Shown one piece after another: positions 40,357-52,909 of a DNA stretch of 64,000 nucleotides. The stretch's first letter is position 1. Every line of letters begins with the position of its first letter. The position numbers were made by a program, and so were the translations under genes. The notes below the pieces were generated by a model that saw only the letters and a program-made list of their open reading frames with translations, made no database searches and was not told the origin of the DNA. Origin of the DNA: Alentia gelatinosa (lineage: Eukaryota > Annelida > Polychaeta > Phyllodocida > Polynoidae); contig OX465581.1 of the NCBI GenBank assembly GCA_950022655.1, positions 29,917,300 to 29,981,299 of the forward strand. Direction: 5' to 3'.

Positions 40357-41454
40357 TATCCTACCCCTAATAAAAAACGCCATATGCTTAACATGGGATT
40401 CGTTTATGTCACGGGTGTGACATAAAGTGTTGTTTATGTCACTACTTTCTAATGCTGAAAAAATGTTGAAACGGGGTAGGATAAAATCTAGACGCCACTT
40501 GTTTGAGTCTAAGTTTCTTTATGTAACTCATTTTGTTGGCTCTGTTATGTCACTCGTCTTCGACTCGTGAAATTACAGAGCCAACAAAATGCGTGACATA
40601 AAGAAACTTAGATTCAAACTCGTGACGTCTCTTGATATTATTAAACCAAGTACTATACATACACTTAGGAAAATCAACCATAAACGCCATCGCTGTATTT
40701 ACAGACAACCTATTTCAAAACATGGACATAAAAGAAATAAGTACTTGTACTGCAATATTCATAGACTACGGCTAAAGATCCGATCTTTAATCGAGGTATA
40801 TCTGAGCAAATAATACCATTCTAAATTGGTAATAGAATTTTAAAATCACAAACTGTGTATAGCTGCTGAAACGACTTGCCATAGGTAAACCATGGTGGTA
40901 CTTATTTGTGTGTTGACCTATATCTATATGAACATACATGTACATGTCGAAGTATCATTATTGGCATGTCAATTTAATCTGACCTCGATATCATATTTCC
41001 ATTAACGAAGACATCTATAATTAAATGAAGATCGATCCATGATATCAATAGCCTAGGTTCGGTAGCCTGCTCAACTCTCAATATACGGTATTTTACCCTA
41101 CAATACTTCAGGATTCGCCAGAATATTATGGCTAATGGTTCATGAAGAAAATAGGCTAATGGTTCATGAAGAAAACATGCATGACTCTATTGTATCTCCC
41201 CCTACCAACAGTCTTGACCCTTCCTATGTTGACCTATCTGGGACCAGTTTTATAAACTAGGCCACATCTTTTACTGATGATCGGCCATATGGCATTGCTT
41301 AAAACGCGTTTAGTTCTAGATCTCTTGTTCATATTGCGTTGAGGTCGTGACAAGTCAACAAATGAAATTCCAATTGGAAAAGAAAAACGCATGTCACAGA
41401 TGAATTACTGAGCTAACATCTAATAATTATAGACTCAGGCAGGTGTATAACGCC
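40357..41454. repeat. Intron 1 sequence with a near-perfect 45-bp-arm hairpin
   Basis: At about 40500-40545 and 40573-40618 two arms, tttgagtctaagtttcttta with tgt..., and its complement ...acataaagaaacttagattc with aaac, pair over about 45 bp around a 27-bp loop. The ORF at 40589-40813 lies half in one arm and has no recognisable domain. A direct repeat, 'ggctaatggttcatgaagaaaa', is at 41129-41175. No gene seen in the rest. Confidence 0.7.
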
Positions 41455-42130
41455 TCTAAAGCCCATAAGACAGCGACATTTTTCACAGATTTTCACCGAT
41501 CCGATCACCGATTATAATCGGGAACAGGAATGTCGCTGTCTTATACCCTCAACGACGCTTGCCGATCACACCTCTCCACTTTATGAACTTGTACAGCGAC
41601 CCGAGAGAGATCAAAGTGAGCCGCCGGGAGCCGAGCCGCGGTGAGCCACGGGCCACTGGTGTGGATTCATAGAATATAATTCAAAGTTTAATAACTTCCG
41701 ATCCAATTAAGATATCGGGAAATGGTTTTCAGATCCATCATCGCCTCTGTCTCCCCTACAAATCGGTATAAAACATTTGTAAATCGGGGAAAGGTAGCAT
41801 CGCTAGTCAGACAGCTGCTCAGAATCGGGAACAGTCGGTGAAGTGCGTACAGCGACAGGATTATGGTCGGGCAGAGTCGGTCATTACCCCAAGGCAAGTA
41901 ATGCCCAACCCGATTAAAATCGGGTCTGTGAAGTGCGTACAGCGACCCGATTCTGCCCAACCCGACGGATTCGTCGGGCAAAGGTGTGATCGGGCACAAT
42001 GGTCGGGTCGCTGTCTTATAGGCTTAAGACGGCCACAAGCCGATTCTTCCCGATCACACCTTTGCACATGTGGGTTTGTAAGAATCGGTGAACTTGATGT
42101 CGCTGTACGCACTTCATAGACCCAATTCTT
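41455..42130. mobile_element. Inverted-repeat element(s) with 'ataagacagcgac' ends
   Basis: The left end, taaagcccataagacagcga (41456-41475), pairs with gtcgctgtcttataggctta at 42006-42025. Nested inside and just outside are 'gtgaagtgcgtacagcgac' (41840, 41931) and its complement (42101-42118), plus many 'aatcggg/cccgat' motifs. It is best read as one MITE-like element inserted in or fused with a relative. No coding potential; short open frames are repeat-driven. Confidence 0.65.
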
Positions 42131-42294
42131 CATAGACCCAATCATCTGGTCTGGGGCCCAGCCGTACCCGGCTCACGGATGCTGTGTTCGATCTAGATCA
42201 GGTCGTTTTACAAGGTTATAAAGGTAGGTGTGATCCGGAAGAATTACCATATATAAAATTACCTGAGGTACTGATGGGGTATTGTTGTTCTTAC

Positions 42295-42508
42295 GAGCCT
42301 AGGCACTATTTTCGTGCCTAGGATGAGATTACTCCGAGGGAAGTAGTCAGACACCGTAGAAACATATATATAAAATATAGTGTTAGAAAACATAGATTAA
42401 TCTGAATTTAATGTCCTCTCCTTTGAGAGAATCAGGGCGCGTACATTATAGAGGCAGTCGGGGAAGCTGGCCCCTGTCTTCCTAGGCACGAAAATAATAC
42501 CTAGGCTC
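42295..42508. mobile_element. 214-bp MITE with 28-bp inverted ends
   Basis: 42295-42322 (gagcctaggcac...cctagg) pairs with 42481-42508 (cctaggcacg...ggctc) with two mismatches. AT-rich, non-coding interior. Confidence 0.8.
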
Positions 42509-42754
42509 AAAAGGGAGCGTTCATTAATTATGGCAGGGGGACACAGTTTTTGGAACACCGGATGGTGAAAAATAAGTTGCCCCCCTTGGTATAACCCCTA
42601 AAAAATTGCCCCCCCCCCCCCGCAATACAAGAATGCCCCCCCCCCCCCCTTGGAATGGCAAAAAAGGAGTCCCCACCATAGGAATAGGGCAAAAGCACAT
42701 AGGAGGCTAAAATGGAGCCTTTTTTCGATAAGGCTTTTCTTCTTTACCTTAGAA

Positions 42755-43319
42755 CAAACCCAGTAACAATCAGTCTGCTTCAAGCATGGGAGGTCATTGG
42801 TTCAAACCCTGGTTGGGTTATACCAAAGACTTACACAAAAATGGTACCAGGTCCACTGCTCTTTCGCTTAACACACACCATCAGTATGAGGAGTATGGGG
42901 CTACAGCTCGAGTGTAAGAATGGCTGTATTGCCGAATTTGGTGATTGTACACACAATATTCCCTCAATAAAAATTGCTTAAAAATGAAAAAAAAGTATAT
43001 GGTAGTGATCCCACTTCCGATGTGTAATAATAACTGAAATTGGCTCTTTCGGAACACTGCCCAGATTTTGTCATTTGATATGGTATTCGTTGTATAAAGG
43101 CCATGCTCCAGAGCGCCGATCCTTGTTCTCAACCCCTTCTCTGACCATTCTCCACCCAATCTCCACCTGAGTTGTTCTTCCCCTGATCAGTGGTGCTGCT
43201 CCATTAGTGCTCCACTGTTCTTTGGAGCACAGCCTTAACCACTCTCTTCATCTGATGAGGAATAATCATCTTCTGAACATATTTCTTGTAGGAGTTGTAG
43301 GTTACTTATGGTATTCAAA

Positions 43320-43396
<77 letters not shown>

Positions 43397-43620
43397 GTAC
43401 TGCTACTGACAGTTTGTCAAGCTTGCCTTCACCATGTTGCTTCTCACAGTCATAGTCACCATATCCTTGAATAGCATTTATACATGATGTTGCTATCACA
43501 TGAGACCTTTGTCTCATTGCCATGCAGACCTCCAGCTAAAGTAGGCAGATTATGACATAACTACTCCTGTGGAGTTATCTTCCAATAACTGTGAACCTGT
43601 ATTCCACAGATGTTTAAAAT
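42755..43620 (+). repeat. tRNA-headed dispersed repeat, copy B, with a (TA)n microsatellite
   Basis: Partner of copy A (1640-2310). B-box-like ggttcaaaccc at 42799-42809; 'gttataccaaagacttacac' and 'agaatggctgtattgccgaa' follow as in copy A, then 'cttcatctgatgaggaataa' and 'agacctttgtctcattgcca'. A pure (TA)n run occupies 43319-43392 and explains the long open frames there. 42620-42650 holds C runs. Confidence 0.75.
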
Positions 43621-44303
43621 ATGACATTCCTAATGGGAAGAAAATGACATTCCTAATGGGAAGAAAGGTAAGATATATTGGTTAAATTGCATATGGAAGG
43701 GTCATGGTACGAATTCTATAAAAAAAAGTTTTTTAATCTAAATGTTAACTTAAGTATTATTGAGGCAATATGTATTGTATGTTAAACCCACCAAATTGTA
43801 GCTGGAATACCGTAGAATACGATGCCATCACTGCATTGTCTCTAAACATAATCTAAATGTGTTCTAAGAACATATTACCCTTATACACTCAGTCCTCCAA
43901 TCCTAAGAATGCGTTGCCATGTGATGGTTTGGCCGCATACATTGCGTAATCATGTAGATAAGGCGCACCGCCGGCCAGTGGAAAATTGCCTATTCAATCG
44001 CGCGACCTAGAGCCTGAGCTACTAGAGCGTGTCGGAGTGCAGGGTCCACTACCTGCCTCGTCAGACGTGTCAGACCCATCCAGCCCTCTAGTACCCTGTG
44101 TTACGACGTGGAACAAGCAGTTTAAACAACGAAAGGTGGTTGGCTTTGTAAAACAGTCTCTGTGAGTGTGACTAAATCTATCCCATTCCTCGGGTAGAAT
44201 ATTCACGCCCTTATCCTGTTATGAACAGGGCTGGGTATACACACTAAAACACAGTATTAATGAGTATACCTTGTTCACATTGATGGAACACTGAGTGACT
44301 TAC
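43621..44303. other. Right part of carrier intron 1
   Basis: Non-coding AT-rich sequence ending at the exon 1 donor (GT at 44303-44302). A minus-strand open frame at 43994-44206 has no recognisable domain. Confidence 0.65.
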
Positions 44304-44370
44304 CTGCTGCCGCAGCCATACACGACGTACCAGCTAAGACGTACCGCCATGCTGTTTCATTCCCCGACAT
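44304..44370 (-). CDS. Mitochondrial carrier, first coding exon (67 bp)
   Basis: ATG at 44370-44368, encoding MSGNETAWRYVLAGTSCMAA plus AA, ending with one base before a consensus donor, g|gtaagt (GT at 44303-44302). That base plus the first two of exon 2 gives Val, so the frame continues directly into TNPIDVVKIRMQ, as required for the first transmembrane helix of a SLC25 protein. The small-residue helix matches exon 4's second-repeat helix in character. The next exon lies about 37.8 kb away across the nested mobile elements. No separate mitochondrial targeting peptide is expected for this family. Confidence 0.85.
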
Positions 44371-47300
44371 AACCAGGCCCTGCCTCTTATCACTTCTTCC
44401 TCGAGGCACCAGGCGGACAGTGTTATCTGCCGTCACCAATGCAGGTCCGAATGTCGGACTGATGTGACGAACTGTGTTGTTGGAGAAGGCTTCACTGTTT
44501 CCCCGGTCAGCCGAAAGTCTGTAATGCGGCCATCATTCACCAGACGGCGTCGCAATTCTTTCCCGGTGCTATGGCAGAGATGATCATTCATTAAATGGTT
44601 TAAAACACAATAAGAATAAAGGTTATTTTAGTTTGTATCCTTCTCTGACTGACCCATGAATCATTTGTACCGATTGTACCAGTCCCTGTATCCCAGCGAG
44701 GAAGGTAGCCTTAGGATGCAGGGCTGGAGCCTGTCTAGGGCCCCCTAGATACCGGTACTCCACAATACGATCTGCTGGCTCAGAGTATAATTACATAGAA
44801 CAGGGCTCTTAAGGCCACTCAAAAAAGATACTTGTTTCTCTTCACCGCGCGCATGAGCAAAGAGGATTTTAAAAGGTATTTTCAATTTTTTTCTTTTAAA
44901 TAAGATGAACCTTGACAGAAATTATGAAAGGTATGTCCATGTGTATATGATATCAAATTAAAGATCCTGATGTCAGGAATGCATTCAACGTTAAACCAGT
45001 AAAAATCTGAAAACCCTGCATAAGCGGACACCCCACGTAAGCGGACACTTTGCCCCGGAAAGGAAGGTGTTAGTGTATGTCTGAAGCCCATTTTATGACA
45101 CTTCAAAAGCTATCTTTGATCCAGCAACAACAACCCAAAAAAAAGGAAAAGCGCCCTCGACATATTTTTCATGGCATGGTGATGAGAAAGTTTACAAGTT
45201 CTTTTTGAGTGGCCTAATACAGCAATGAAGACCGTTGTAAGGTGATAAAGGTGTGTGAAATCAAAACCTATGAAATTGAAGAGAATACACAAGCTCGAGA
45301 CACTCAATCATCCAAAATAAGTGGGATCATTACATATATAGTGCATAGCGCCACAACCCCGGGTGCATCAGAGCTCAAGGCAAACTGAGCCTTTAAAGTA
45401 TTAAAAGAAAAAACTCACCACCGACCTCGGCCTGGTCCTGGCACCGGGAAATGCCCCCCCCCCCCTCCCGCACCCACTACCTCACTGGAGTGAAATTATA
45501 AATGTGGATATATACATGGCCGAGTGACTATCCCAGGGGCGTTAGAATATTTTGAAAGTGTGTGTGTGTGGGGGGGGGGGGGGGGGGGCGGACTGAAAAA
45601 TTGCTGACTTTTTTCTTGGTATGAAGTCAGACTGTGACGTTAGCCTGTTCCACTGGATTCACCGTGAATCTGAGAAAGGTCTGTGAAAAGTCAGGTCTAA
45701 TTAAGCTTTCATTGCACACCTAAAATCAGACTTTTCACATTTTTCCACAGTGAAAAGTCAAGGCAGTCTTTACACTTGATTGAGTAAAATTTGAAATTTG
45801 AATCCTGAAAGAAAATTTGACTGAGGTCAGGGACATTTGTAACAAATGGCTAGCAAACGTCGCGATCTCGAAAGTCCTCTATTCGATCCTTGGGAATATC
45901 GTACATACGGCCAGAAAATTCACAAATAACAACCTGGCTGCCCTCATGATGGTAAAAGACAACAGTCTCATAGGCCTATAGCGGAGAGAGAGTGGACCTT
46001 GCATGGTTCACGGCTTATGGTGCTCAATACAACTGCTTGGCCCTCATGGGCCTGTAAGCTTAACAAGTCCACTGAGCACATCCAAGTGGCCCAGGCAAAA
46101 GGGGGCGTGGCCGTAGCAAAGAACTATAGAAGGGTTATAGTTCTTTGGCCGTAGTCCATGGTGATATATTTTGCAACCAGCCTCTGACATCTGAGTCGAA
46201 AATTATCATGAAAGAATCACACCTCCAGGCCTTAGTGGCATGCGGCACCTTCGGCCCCACCCTCCCCAAGTAACCCTGCACATCCCCAGTCACGCCCAAA
46301 TCGTACGACGCGACGCGAGCTCTATCTTACAATATCCTGGCGGATGATGGCGGAACTAGCAATCACGCCTAGCCTCCTAGCGGATACCCGGCGAACCATC
46401 AGCTCTGTGCACTCTTTCAGCAGATCCTTTGTTGATCTGTACTACATAGGAAAAGGACGGTCGCAACTAAACCTATGCTTTGGAGAGTGTTTAACTATGC
46501 TGCACTTGTTCCCGGTAGTAGGCTCACAGGATTAAGAAATATGTGCAAGGCGTTCATAAAAACCAGCATATCAAAATGGTGGAAACAGGTAGGGCATACC
46601 ATAATTTTCCCCGGGAATTTTCAAGGCACAACGAGGCCTTGTTTTGATTTTCAATGGTGCATGTACCGTACATTCATTGGGTCGAATCATGTGTTCAAAG
46701 ACCCGCCACCGACACAAGGAATGGTGATGTTTTACTGTGTAGTCTAACTGACATAAGGGTGTTTACTAGTCAGATTGATCCGACACCCTGGTATCGCTAT
46801 ACTCTGTCTCTAGTATGACTATTAACTTGCTATGTGAACCGATACACTTTGGGTAGTGCCATGACTATGTGTTTACACAGGAGGACTTTCCGTGGTTTTA
46901 AATAGCAGTGACAGTAATACCAATGTGAGAGGCTCAAGAAATACTCATGGCAGTTTTACTCAAAGAAATATCAAAACTGCATCAAGCAGTGCAGACAGTC
47001 AGAGAGCAGTCCCATAGAGCCCAAGGCTAACTGGTCGACCAAAATTGTACATCTCAGCTCAGCAGCCGTTTTCCTTATACTTATAGATATAGGTTGAATC
47101 TTTCTGATTTTGTGGTAGACAGTTTCCTGAGGCAAAATGCAGTAAAAGACAGTAATATCCTACCTTTGCATAAGTTCTAACTAATAGAACAGCCAATGTT
47201 TGTAAAATCCATGTCAATGCATTTAATGCATTCTACAGGTGCCCAAAATAGCAAAAAAACCGGTTTCAAAAGTGCAGGAAATCATATACTGGGGATTGAC

Positions 47301-49822
47301 AGGAACCAGCTTATCAAATATGGCCGACATGAGTTGGAATTGGTGAAGTGTGGTTAAATGAGTTGTAGAAAAAAGCTCCCGAAAGTAACACACAGGAACA
47401 AAACAGAAGTTTTATCATCCAAAAGGATTTATTATGCATTTCTGCAGGTAAGGGAGCATAAACATGCACTGACGTTGACAGGATTACTCGGAACCAAGGA
47501 AGTGATTTTCTGTTCTATGTGAATAAGTGGTTGTTCTCTCTCGTAGGCACTTACCTAATTTTTAGGACTTATTCTTCAACTTGTTCTATGCACTCTAGCT
47601 AGGGATCTATGGTTTGATTGATTTTTCTTTTTGAATGAAGTCTTTATGCCAATTTAAAGCAAAGTTATGGCCATTCAAATACCTGGAATTCAGCCTATGG
47701 TTCTGCCACAATTAACCATAGTTAAGAGTTTAATTGTGATCCAAATTTTGTGATCCACCAAGCTGGTATTAAGAGTCATTCAATTACTTAAAAAGCCTAT
47801 TTTTCATGAACTATTGAAGCTAGAAATATGATTTAAAAAGTGGATTGAAGGTCATCACAAGGCGGATGTGACCATGCATGAGATGACCTTTTCCAAGGTC
47901 AAGGTTATTTTGAGGTCAAAGGTCAATATTGGTATATGGTCTATGTGAGGATGTTGGGGCTGCTTATAAAACATAGTGGGCCCTGTGTAAATGGAAATGT
48001 TAAGGCATATTCTATACCATTTTTAACCGTAGAACATGTGCAAACTAGTTATTTTTATGTGCAACTTGATCTTCATATCATAAAATGCCTCTAAAGTTGG
48101 GCTTTAATTTCACTTGACCAAACCCATATATTTTTTCTCAACTAATCATTGATAACTTATATGCATGTGATAGATCTCATCAAGCCCTTTAATATGACAC
48201 CCTAATTGTCTTGATATTCCAATAAATAGCTTCAGAATCGACTTTTGAAGATAGGTGAGGTAAAAAGTTTCCTTCAAAGGGTTATCACAATATGAGCGGC
48301 CGCGGCGGCCAGACTCGCGAACGGGAGTTATGTAAGTGCCTACTGGCAGTGAGTCCCTGACTGTCCGCTAGGCAGTCAAAGTTTCTCGGACTACATCAGT
48401 GCATGATCCATAGTCCCTATTCTTAGCCCATGGAATGGGAAGTCCTGTAAAGCCACTAAGGGATTACTGTCTGAGCCTTTTTGAAAAATTAATAGGCTTA
48501 TTCTTTTTTTTCTACTCAACTGTATATATCACACTGGGAGTACAGTCATAGTCCAGAGAGGTATCAGACAATTCGCACTGTCAAACCAATCACACTGGAC
48601 GATTCATACTGTAAAACAAAACTATTCCGAGTATTCGCGCTGGAAATCAAAATCAAAACAAACCACAACGTTTTGCACTAAGACTTCAGGCCGCCGAAAA
48701 CTATGAACAATCACATGTCCATTATATTAAATCACAATTAAAACAGTCGAACAGATTTCGTTCCACTGTGATTAATCACAAATCAGTTCAAAGCATGCCT
48801 ATGTACATGATACTCCGTGAGGCTGTCTAGCGCTTCTTGGACTATGTATGTGAGGACGTGAGTACAACGTCTCTGCAATTCATGTTATCACTTCGCAAAA
48901 AAATTGATTTTGAGATTCGGGATGAAGAACAGTAAAAAGCGAAAGACCTGCAGACGACATTCTGTAAGTTTATATTCTGATTAACTAAAGGGAACATATG
49001 AATATTTACCATTTTCTGTTACAACCGTGAGCGCAAAATTGGCTGAGGTAAACACACAATGACACTGACACTGAGTTTGTTTATATTTGCAGCTCCCATT
49101 CTAATCGCGCATATGCAAGAACTGGCAATAATTTAGATTATTTCAAGTAACTGGGAGTAGAATAAGTCTTCTGTGAAAGACTGACAAAGTTTTGTAATAG
49201 CATATTTTGTTATCGAGGAATGGTAACGCTTAGTGCAAATCATTGAATGCAAATCGTTCTAATAGCAGTGCGAATCGGCTTCCAGTGCCAGTTATACATA
49301 AGCACAAAGACTCTAGATTCATGTGAGGTAGTCTGAGAGGCTCTGACTGTCTATAGGTCAGCAAGGCATTATTAGGGACTATTGTGGGATCTGGATTCAA
49401 ATAGTGTGTCACTAAAACATTTTATCGATTGGCTTGAGCTTTATTTCTAATTAGTTTGATTAAGCATTTGTTCATAAATATTATCTAAAGGAAAAACTTT
49501 TTCTGAAATTACAATTTGAAAATATTGCCTCATTTCCATCCAAGCCTTTCTTCTCAATTTTCTGACTACCATGACAGTGCGTTGACATATGGCAGATATC
49601 ACAAAAGATGATTTAAAAGTAGCCTGATTTCTTGAATTTCCTTTTGAAATAATTTATCGCTGACTCAAAGTCTTTCATTGGTTTGCAGGGATGTCACCTC
49701 ATCTGATAGATATGCGTCAGTCATAAAAGACTTACATGAAGTTTGGTAACAATGGACAACAACATTAATTGGCATGACTAGTAATTGTTATTTACGTCTA
49801 GATACATAAGAATACTTGCCAA
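44371..49822. other. Intergenic region between the divergent carrier and ZNF410-like genes
   Basis: About 5.4 kb with no coding region I can support. It contains C and G runs (45451-45466, 45572-45588), a small hairpin (caaagaactata...tatagttctttg, 46117-46146), and a block at 47041-47210 that matches 52230-52390 in ZNF410 intron 2 (shared 'ataggttgaatcttt', 'caaaatgcagtaaaa'), so it is a dispersed repeat. Untranslated first exons and promoters of both genes should lie here. A plausible 5' UTR acceptor, gtttgcag, is at 49681-49688. Confidence 0.65.
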
Positions 49823-50525
49823 ATGGAGACCTTAGAGGCAGACAGCATGCCTTTGGACGAGCCTCCGCCCGGTACATCATACAGTCTTGCTCTAGGAAAT
49901 GGCTCAGAAATAGTTACATCTGCAGGAGATCTTGTAACACTTGGTGATACAGGTGAAGGAGATCTTAACGAGGATTCTACAAAAGACCTTCCACTTCTAA
50001 TTATCCAAGAACGTCTAGAGGAACCAGCTACAGTCTCTGAGCCTGAATCTGTTGAAGGTCAGGAGAAATTTCCCAAAGAGATAAACACTATTCAGCATGA
50101 TGACGCGTCATGTATGGAAGATAGTGTGCTTGGAGTCGCTGATGATGATGACCCTTCCGACTGTCAGAAGTTAGTAATTATCAATGGATCAGAGAATCCT
50201 CAAGACCACACGTCAGCCGATCAAGAGATGCAGCAGACAGGTTATCTTGTATATAACCCAACTGACCAGACACTGAGAGTTGCTTCGTCTAAGGTCACCC
50301 CACTCCTTGTTTTGGCTAATAACACAGATAGAGGAATGTATGAAGCCAACGTTATTTTCAGCCAAAGCACTGTGGCCAATCAAATTATCAAACTCGAAGA
50401 ATCACAAGCACCTCAGCATAAATTACAAGCCCAGGCGGCAACATCTACATCCTCTGAACCAACTACCATAACAATGACGGTGGATGGTGACACTCAGCTT
50501 CTCCTCGAAAGTCAACAGACTTCAG
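49823..50525 (+). CDS. ZNF410: ZNF410-like zinc-finger protein, exon 1 (N-terminal region)
   Basis: ATG at 49823 in good context (aaATGG). 234 codons plus one base to the donor cag|gtaat (50525/50526). It encodes an acidic, Ser/Thr-rich, probably disordered N-terminal region (METLEADSMPLDEPPPGTSY; LGVADDDDPSDCQKLVI). The frame carries on into intron 1 to 50605, but the zinc-finger exon joins in phase at 51813. ZNF410 (APA-1) is a five-finger transcription factor that in mammals activates CHD4 almost exclusively. Total here: seven exons, 1,740 bp, 579 residues, longer than the roughly 480 of the vertebrate protein. Confidence 0.88.
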
Positions 50526-51812
50526 GTAATATGTCCATAGCTATTAGCCTTCTATTTGGTGCCAGACTTCGAAATGAAAGAAAATATCATTCTTTTCTGA
50601 TTTAATCTGAACCATGATTATTGAGTGCAGTTCGCCGCACTTGGTAACAGTAGTGCAGTAGATGTTTGTGGTTTACTTGGTACACTGGATTTCTGCACTT
50701 TCTCTGGGTCAACCTCTGTATAGTTTAAGAAACCCAGCATCAGAGTAGTTAATGCTGCATACCAGAGCTAAAGCTTACTTCATGGGTTGCTATTTGTCAA
50801 TTTAGAATGTTCTAGCGATTATAATTTGAAAACCTATAGCTATATGTAGTAAATATCAACTAAATTCAATATTAAAGTTATGTGACGAGGCTATGCTAAC
50901 AAATTAAGTGTATGGTTAGCTGCAGCGAGATTGCAGTTGACGTAAAATTCAAGAACCCATAACAGAGACTTGACCACTATCTACCTATCGCTATTAAGAT
51001 TAGAATTGATGCATGTCAAAATAAGACTCCCCGATCGGTGAACAATAATATAGGAATTACAGAGCTAACGGTTCGCATGTAAGACCATACCCTGGTTCAC
51101 TGGGATAGCGAGTAATCTGAAGTTGGTTGCTCTGCAAAAGGCTTTAGATTTGGCAGCTCCCTGTTCCTAAATAGATTTATGAATATCAACCAAGGCGTTC
51201 ATAGCTTTAGCTTATCTGGATCAAAGATGAATATTCATTTTTCAACAGGCCACTTAGAGATATCACAGGTCATGTGGGATGAAAATACATGCTTTTGAAA
51301 AAAGAGAAATAGCTCTCTTATTCCCTATAGATGTGCAGATGTCAGAGGGAGAGGCAGTGATCAATACATACAAAATGTCTCACCACTCCAGTCAGCTTCA
51401 CATATCTTCCGGTCAATTTCATTTCAAATTTACATATCTCGGCCCACCACCTTTTCTACACCACTTCTTGTCTGTGATAGATATTCAACGTTAGCTGCTT
51501 GGAGCTCAGATTGCCTAAAACTTCACCCTCTTTAAGCAGACAACAATTAATCATCGTAAGAACATAAAGCGCCCCATATATTTTAGTGGGAGCATGGACC
51601 TTTATCATCTATCGTAAACAAAGTCCTCATTGAGAATGTATGGAGAATCATTAAACTACTACCCACTATTTAGAAGTTCTCAGGTCATCAAAGCCCATGG
51701 CGGGAGCGATTGCTCTATAGTGTTTGTATCGTCTCCTATATATCATTCTTTCGTGTATGTATTCTATTAGATTGAGATGTATAATAGTTTTCAACTGGCC
51801 TTTCCATTACAG
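50526..51812. other. ZNF410 intron 1
   Basis: 1.3 kb, GT...AG (acceptor ttccattacag at 51802-51812). Non-coding. The open frame at 51279-51494 has no recognised domain. Confidence 0.8.
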
Positions 51813-52035
51813 GTCAGCTATTGTATGTGTGCGACCTAGACCACTGCAGATCAGCTTTTGCATCACTAGAGGAATATCACCAGCACCAGCTATGCCACGT
51901 TCCTCGTGAGAATGGGGCCTATAAGGACATAGACATTCAAGGTGTAAACAATCGGAACCTTGTCTGCCCTTATGAAGGATGCAACAGAACATTTGCTTGG
52001 CCAACCCATTTGAAATATCATGAGCTCACACACAC
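51813..52035 (+). CDS. ZNF410: ZNF410-like, exon 2: extra N-terminal finger and finger 1
   Basis: The first two bases complete a Gly codon. The exon encodes a C2H2 finger, CDLDHCRSAFASLEEYHQHQ plus LCH (C-x4-C-x12-H-x3-H, residues about 241-263), then finger CPYEGCNRTFAWPTHLKYHE plus LTH (about 286-308). The second corresponds to the first finger of vertebrate ZNF410 ('RTFxWPxHxKYH'). The first is additional to the canonical five. The donor is ac|gtaagt at 52035/52036, leaving two bases. Confidence 0.92.
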
Positions 52036-52727
52036 GTAAGTTCGTCTCCTTTTGTATTTTATATCTATTTTTTAAGATTGCAGTCACCAACTGTGATAAG
52101 CTCTCCGATAGCCTTCCCGATGACCTTCCCAACAAGAATTTTAAAAAGAGAGCTTGTCGGGGTAGTCCGAGAGGCTCCGACTGAGTGGTGCACACATAGA
52201 TCCCTCACAGAACACTAGTTTAACAATTCAGATTGGTATGAGTTCAGTTCAACAGCAGTTTAGCATATAAATACAGGTTGAATCTTTGTAGTAGACAGTA
52301 CCCTGAGACAAAATGCAGTAAAATGACTGTGTTCCTACATTTGTATGAGTTCTAAATAATAGCACTGTCAATATTTGTAAGTTCCATATGAGGGCCCTAA
52401 ACAGTCGGAAAATATTCCAATTCCAATACTGTCGATATATTTAGTCAGGGCTATAGGGCCCGGATTGAAGAACGGCACTGATTGCCGAATCGGGTGAAAA
52501 CAATCCCCGTAATAAAGTTGCAAAAAAAAACAAGTCAGTTTTGAAATCTAGGTGTTTTAGCTGTATATAATGCTTAAGATAGGAGATTTAGAGAGAGCCT
52601 ATTTCCAGCTAGGATAATTTGATTATCACCTGAAAAAGTTCCTAGTTAAGGGTGCCCTATCAACTGGACAAGTTTTGAGGCTTTTTCAGTTATGCATTTT
52701 TTCTAACTTATTAATTTTTTTGCTCAG
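52036..52727. other. ZNF410 intron 2 with dispersed repeat
   Basis: GT at 52036, AG at 52726-52727. 52230-52390 matches 47041-47210. No gene. Confidence 0.75.
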
Positions 52728-52909
52728 GGGGAAGAGAATGTTTAAATGCGAAGAAGAAGGATGTGGAGCATGTTTCTATACAGTTCAACGACTCGCAGTC
52801 CATCGGAGAATTCACACTGGAGAGAAACCTTTTGTGTGTCCTGAGGCCAATTGTGGGAAGGCATTCATCACACATGGGAACCTTAAAAATCATTTACGTA
52901 TTCACTCAG
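52728..52909 (+). CDS. ZNF410: ZNF410-like, exon 3: fingers 2 and 3
   Basis: The acceptor is ttttgctcag. The first base completes the Thr of the 'HTGKRMFKC' linker. Fingers: [20 protein letters not shown] plus RIH, a canonical TGEKPF linker, then [20 protein letters not shown] plus RIH. The exon ends one base into the Gly codon of the next linker (donor g|gttagt). Confidence 0.95.

Noticed and set aside
42160..42290. Possible host exon in the GC-richer stretch near 42150-42290
   Set aside because: No frame with splice sites in phase with the carrier exons; exons 1 and 2 already join in frame.
43207..43523. Frames rich in IYIYIY on both strands
   Set aside because: Translation of the (TA)n microsatellite at 43319-43392.
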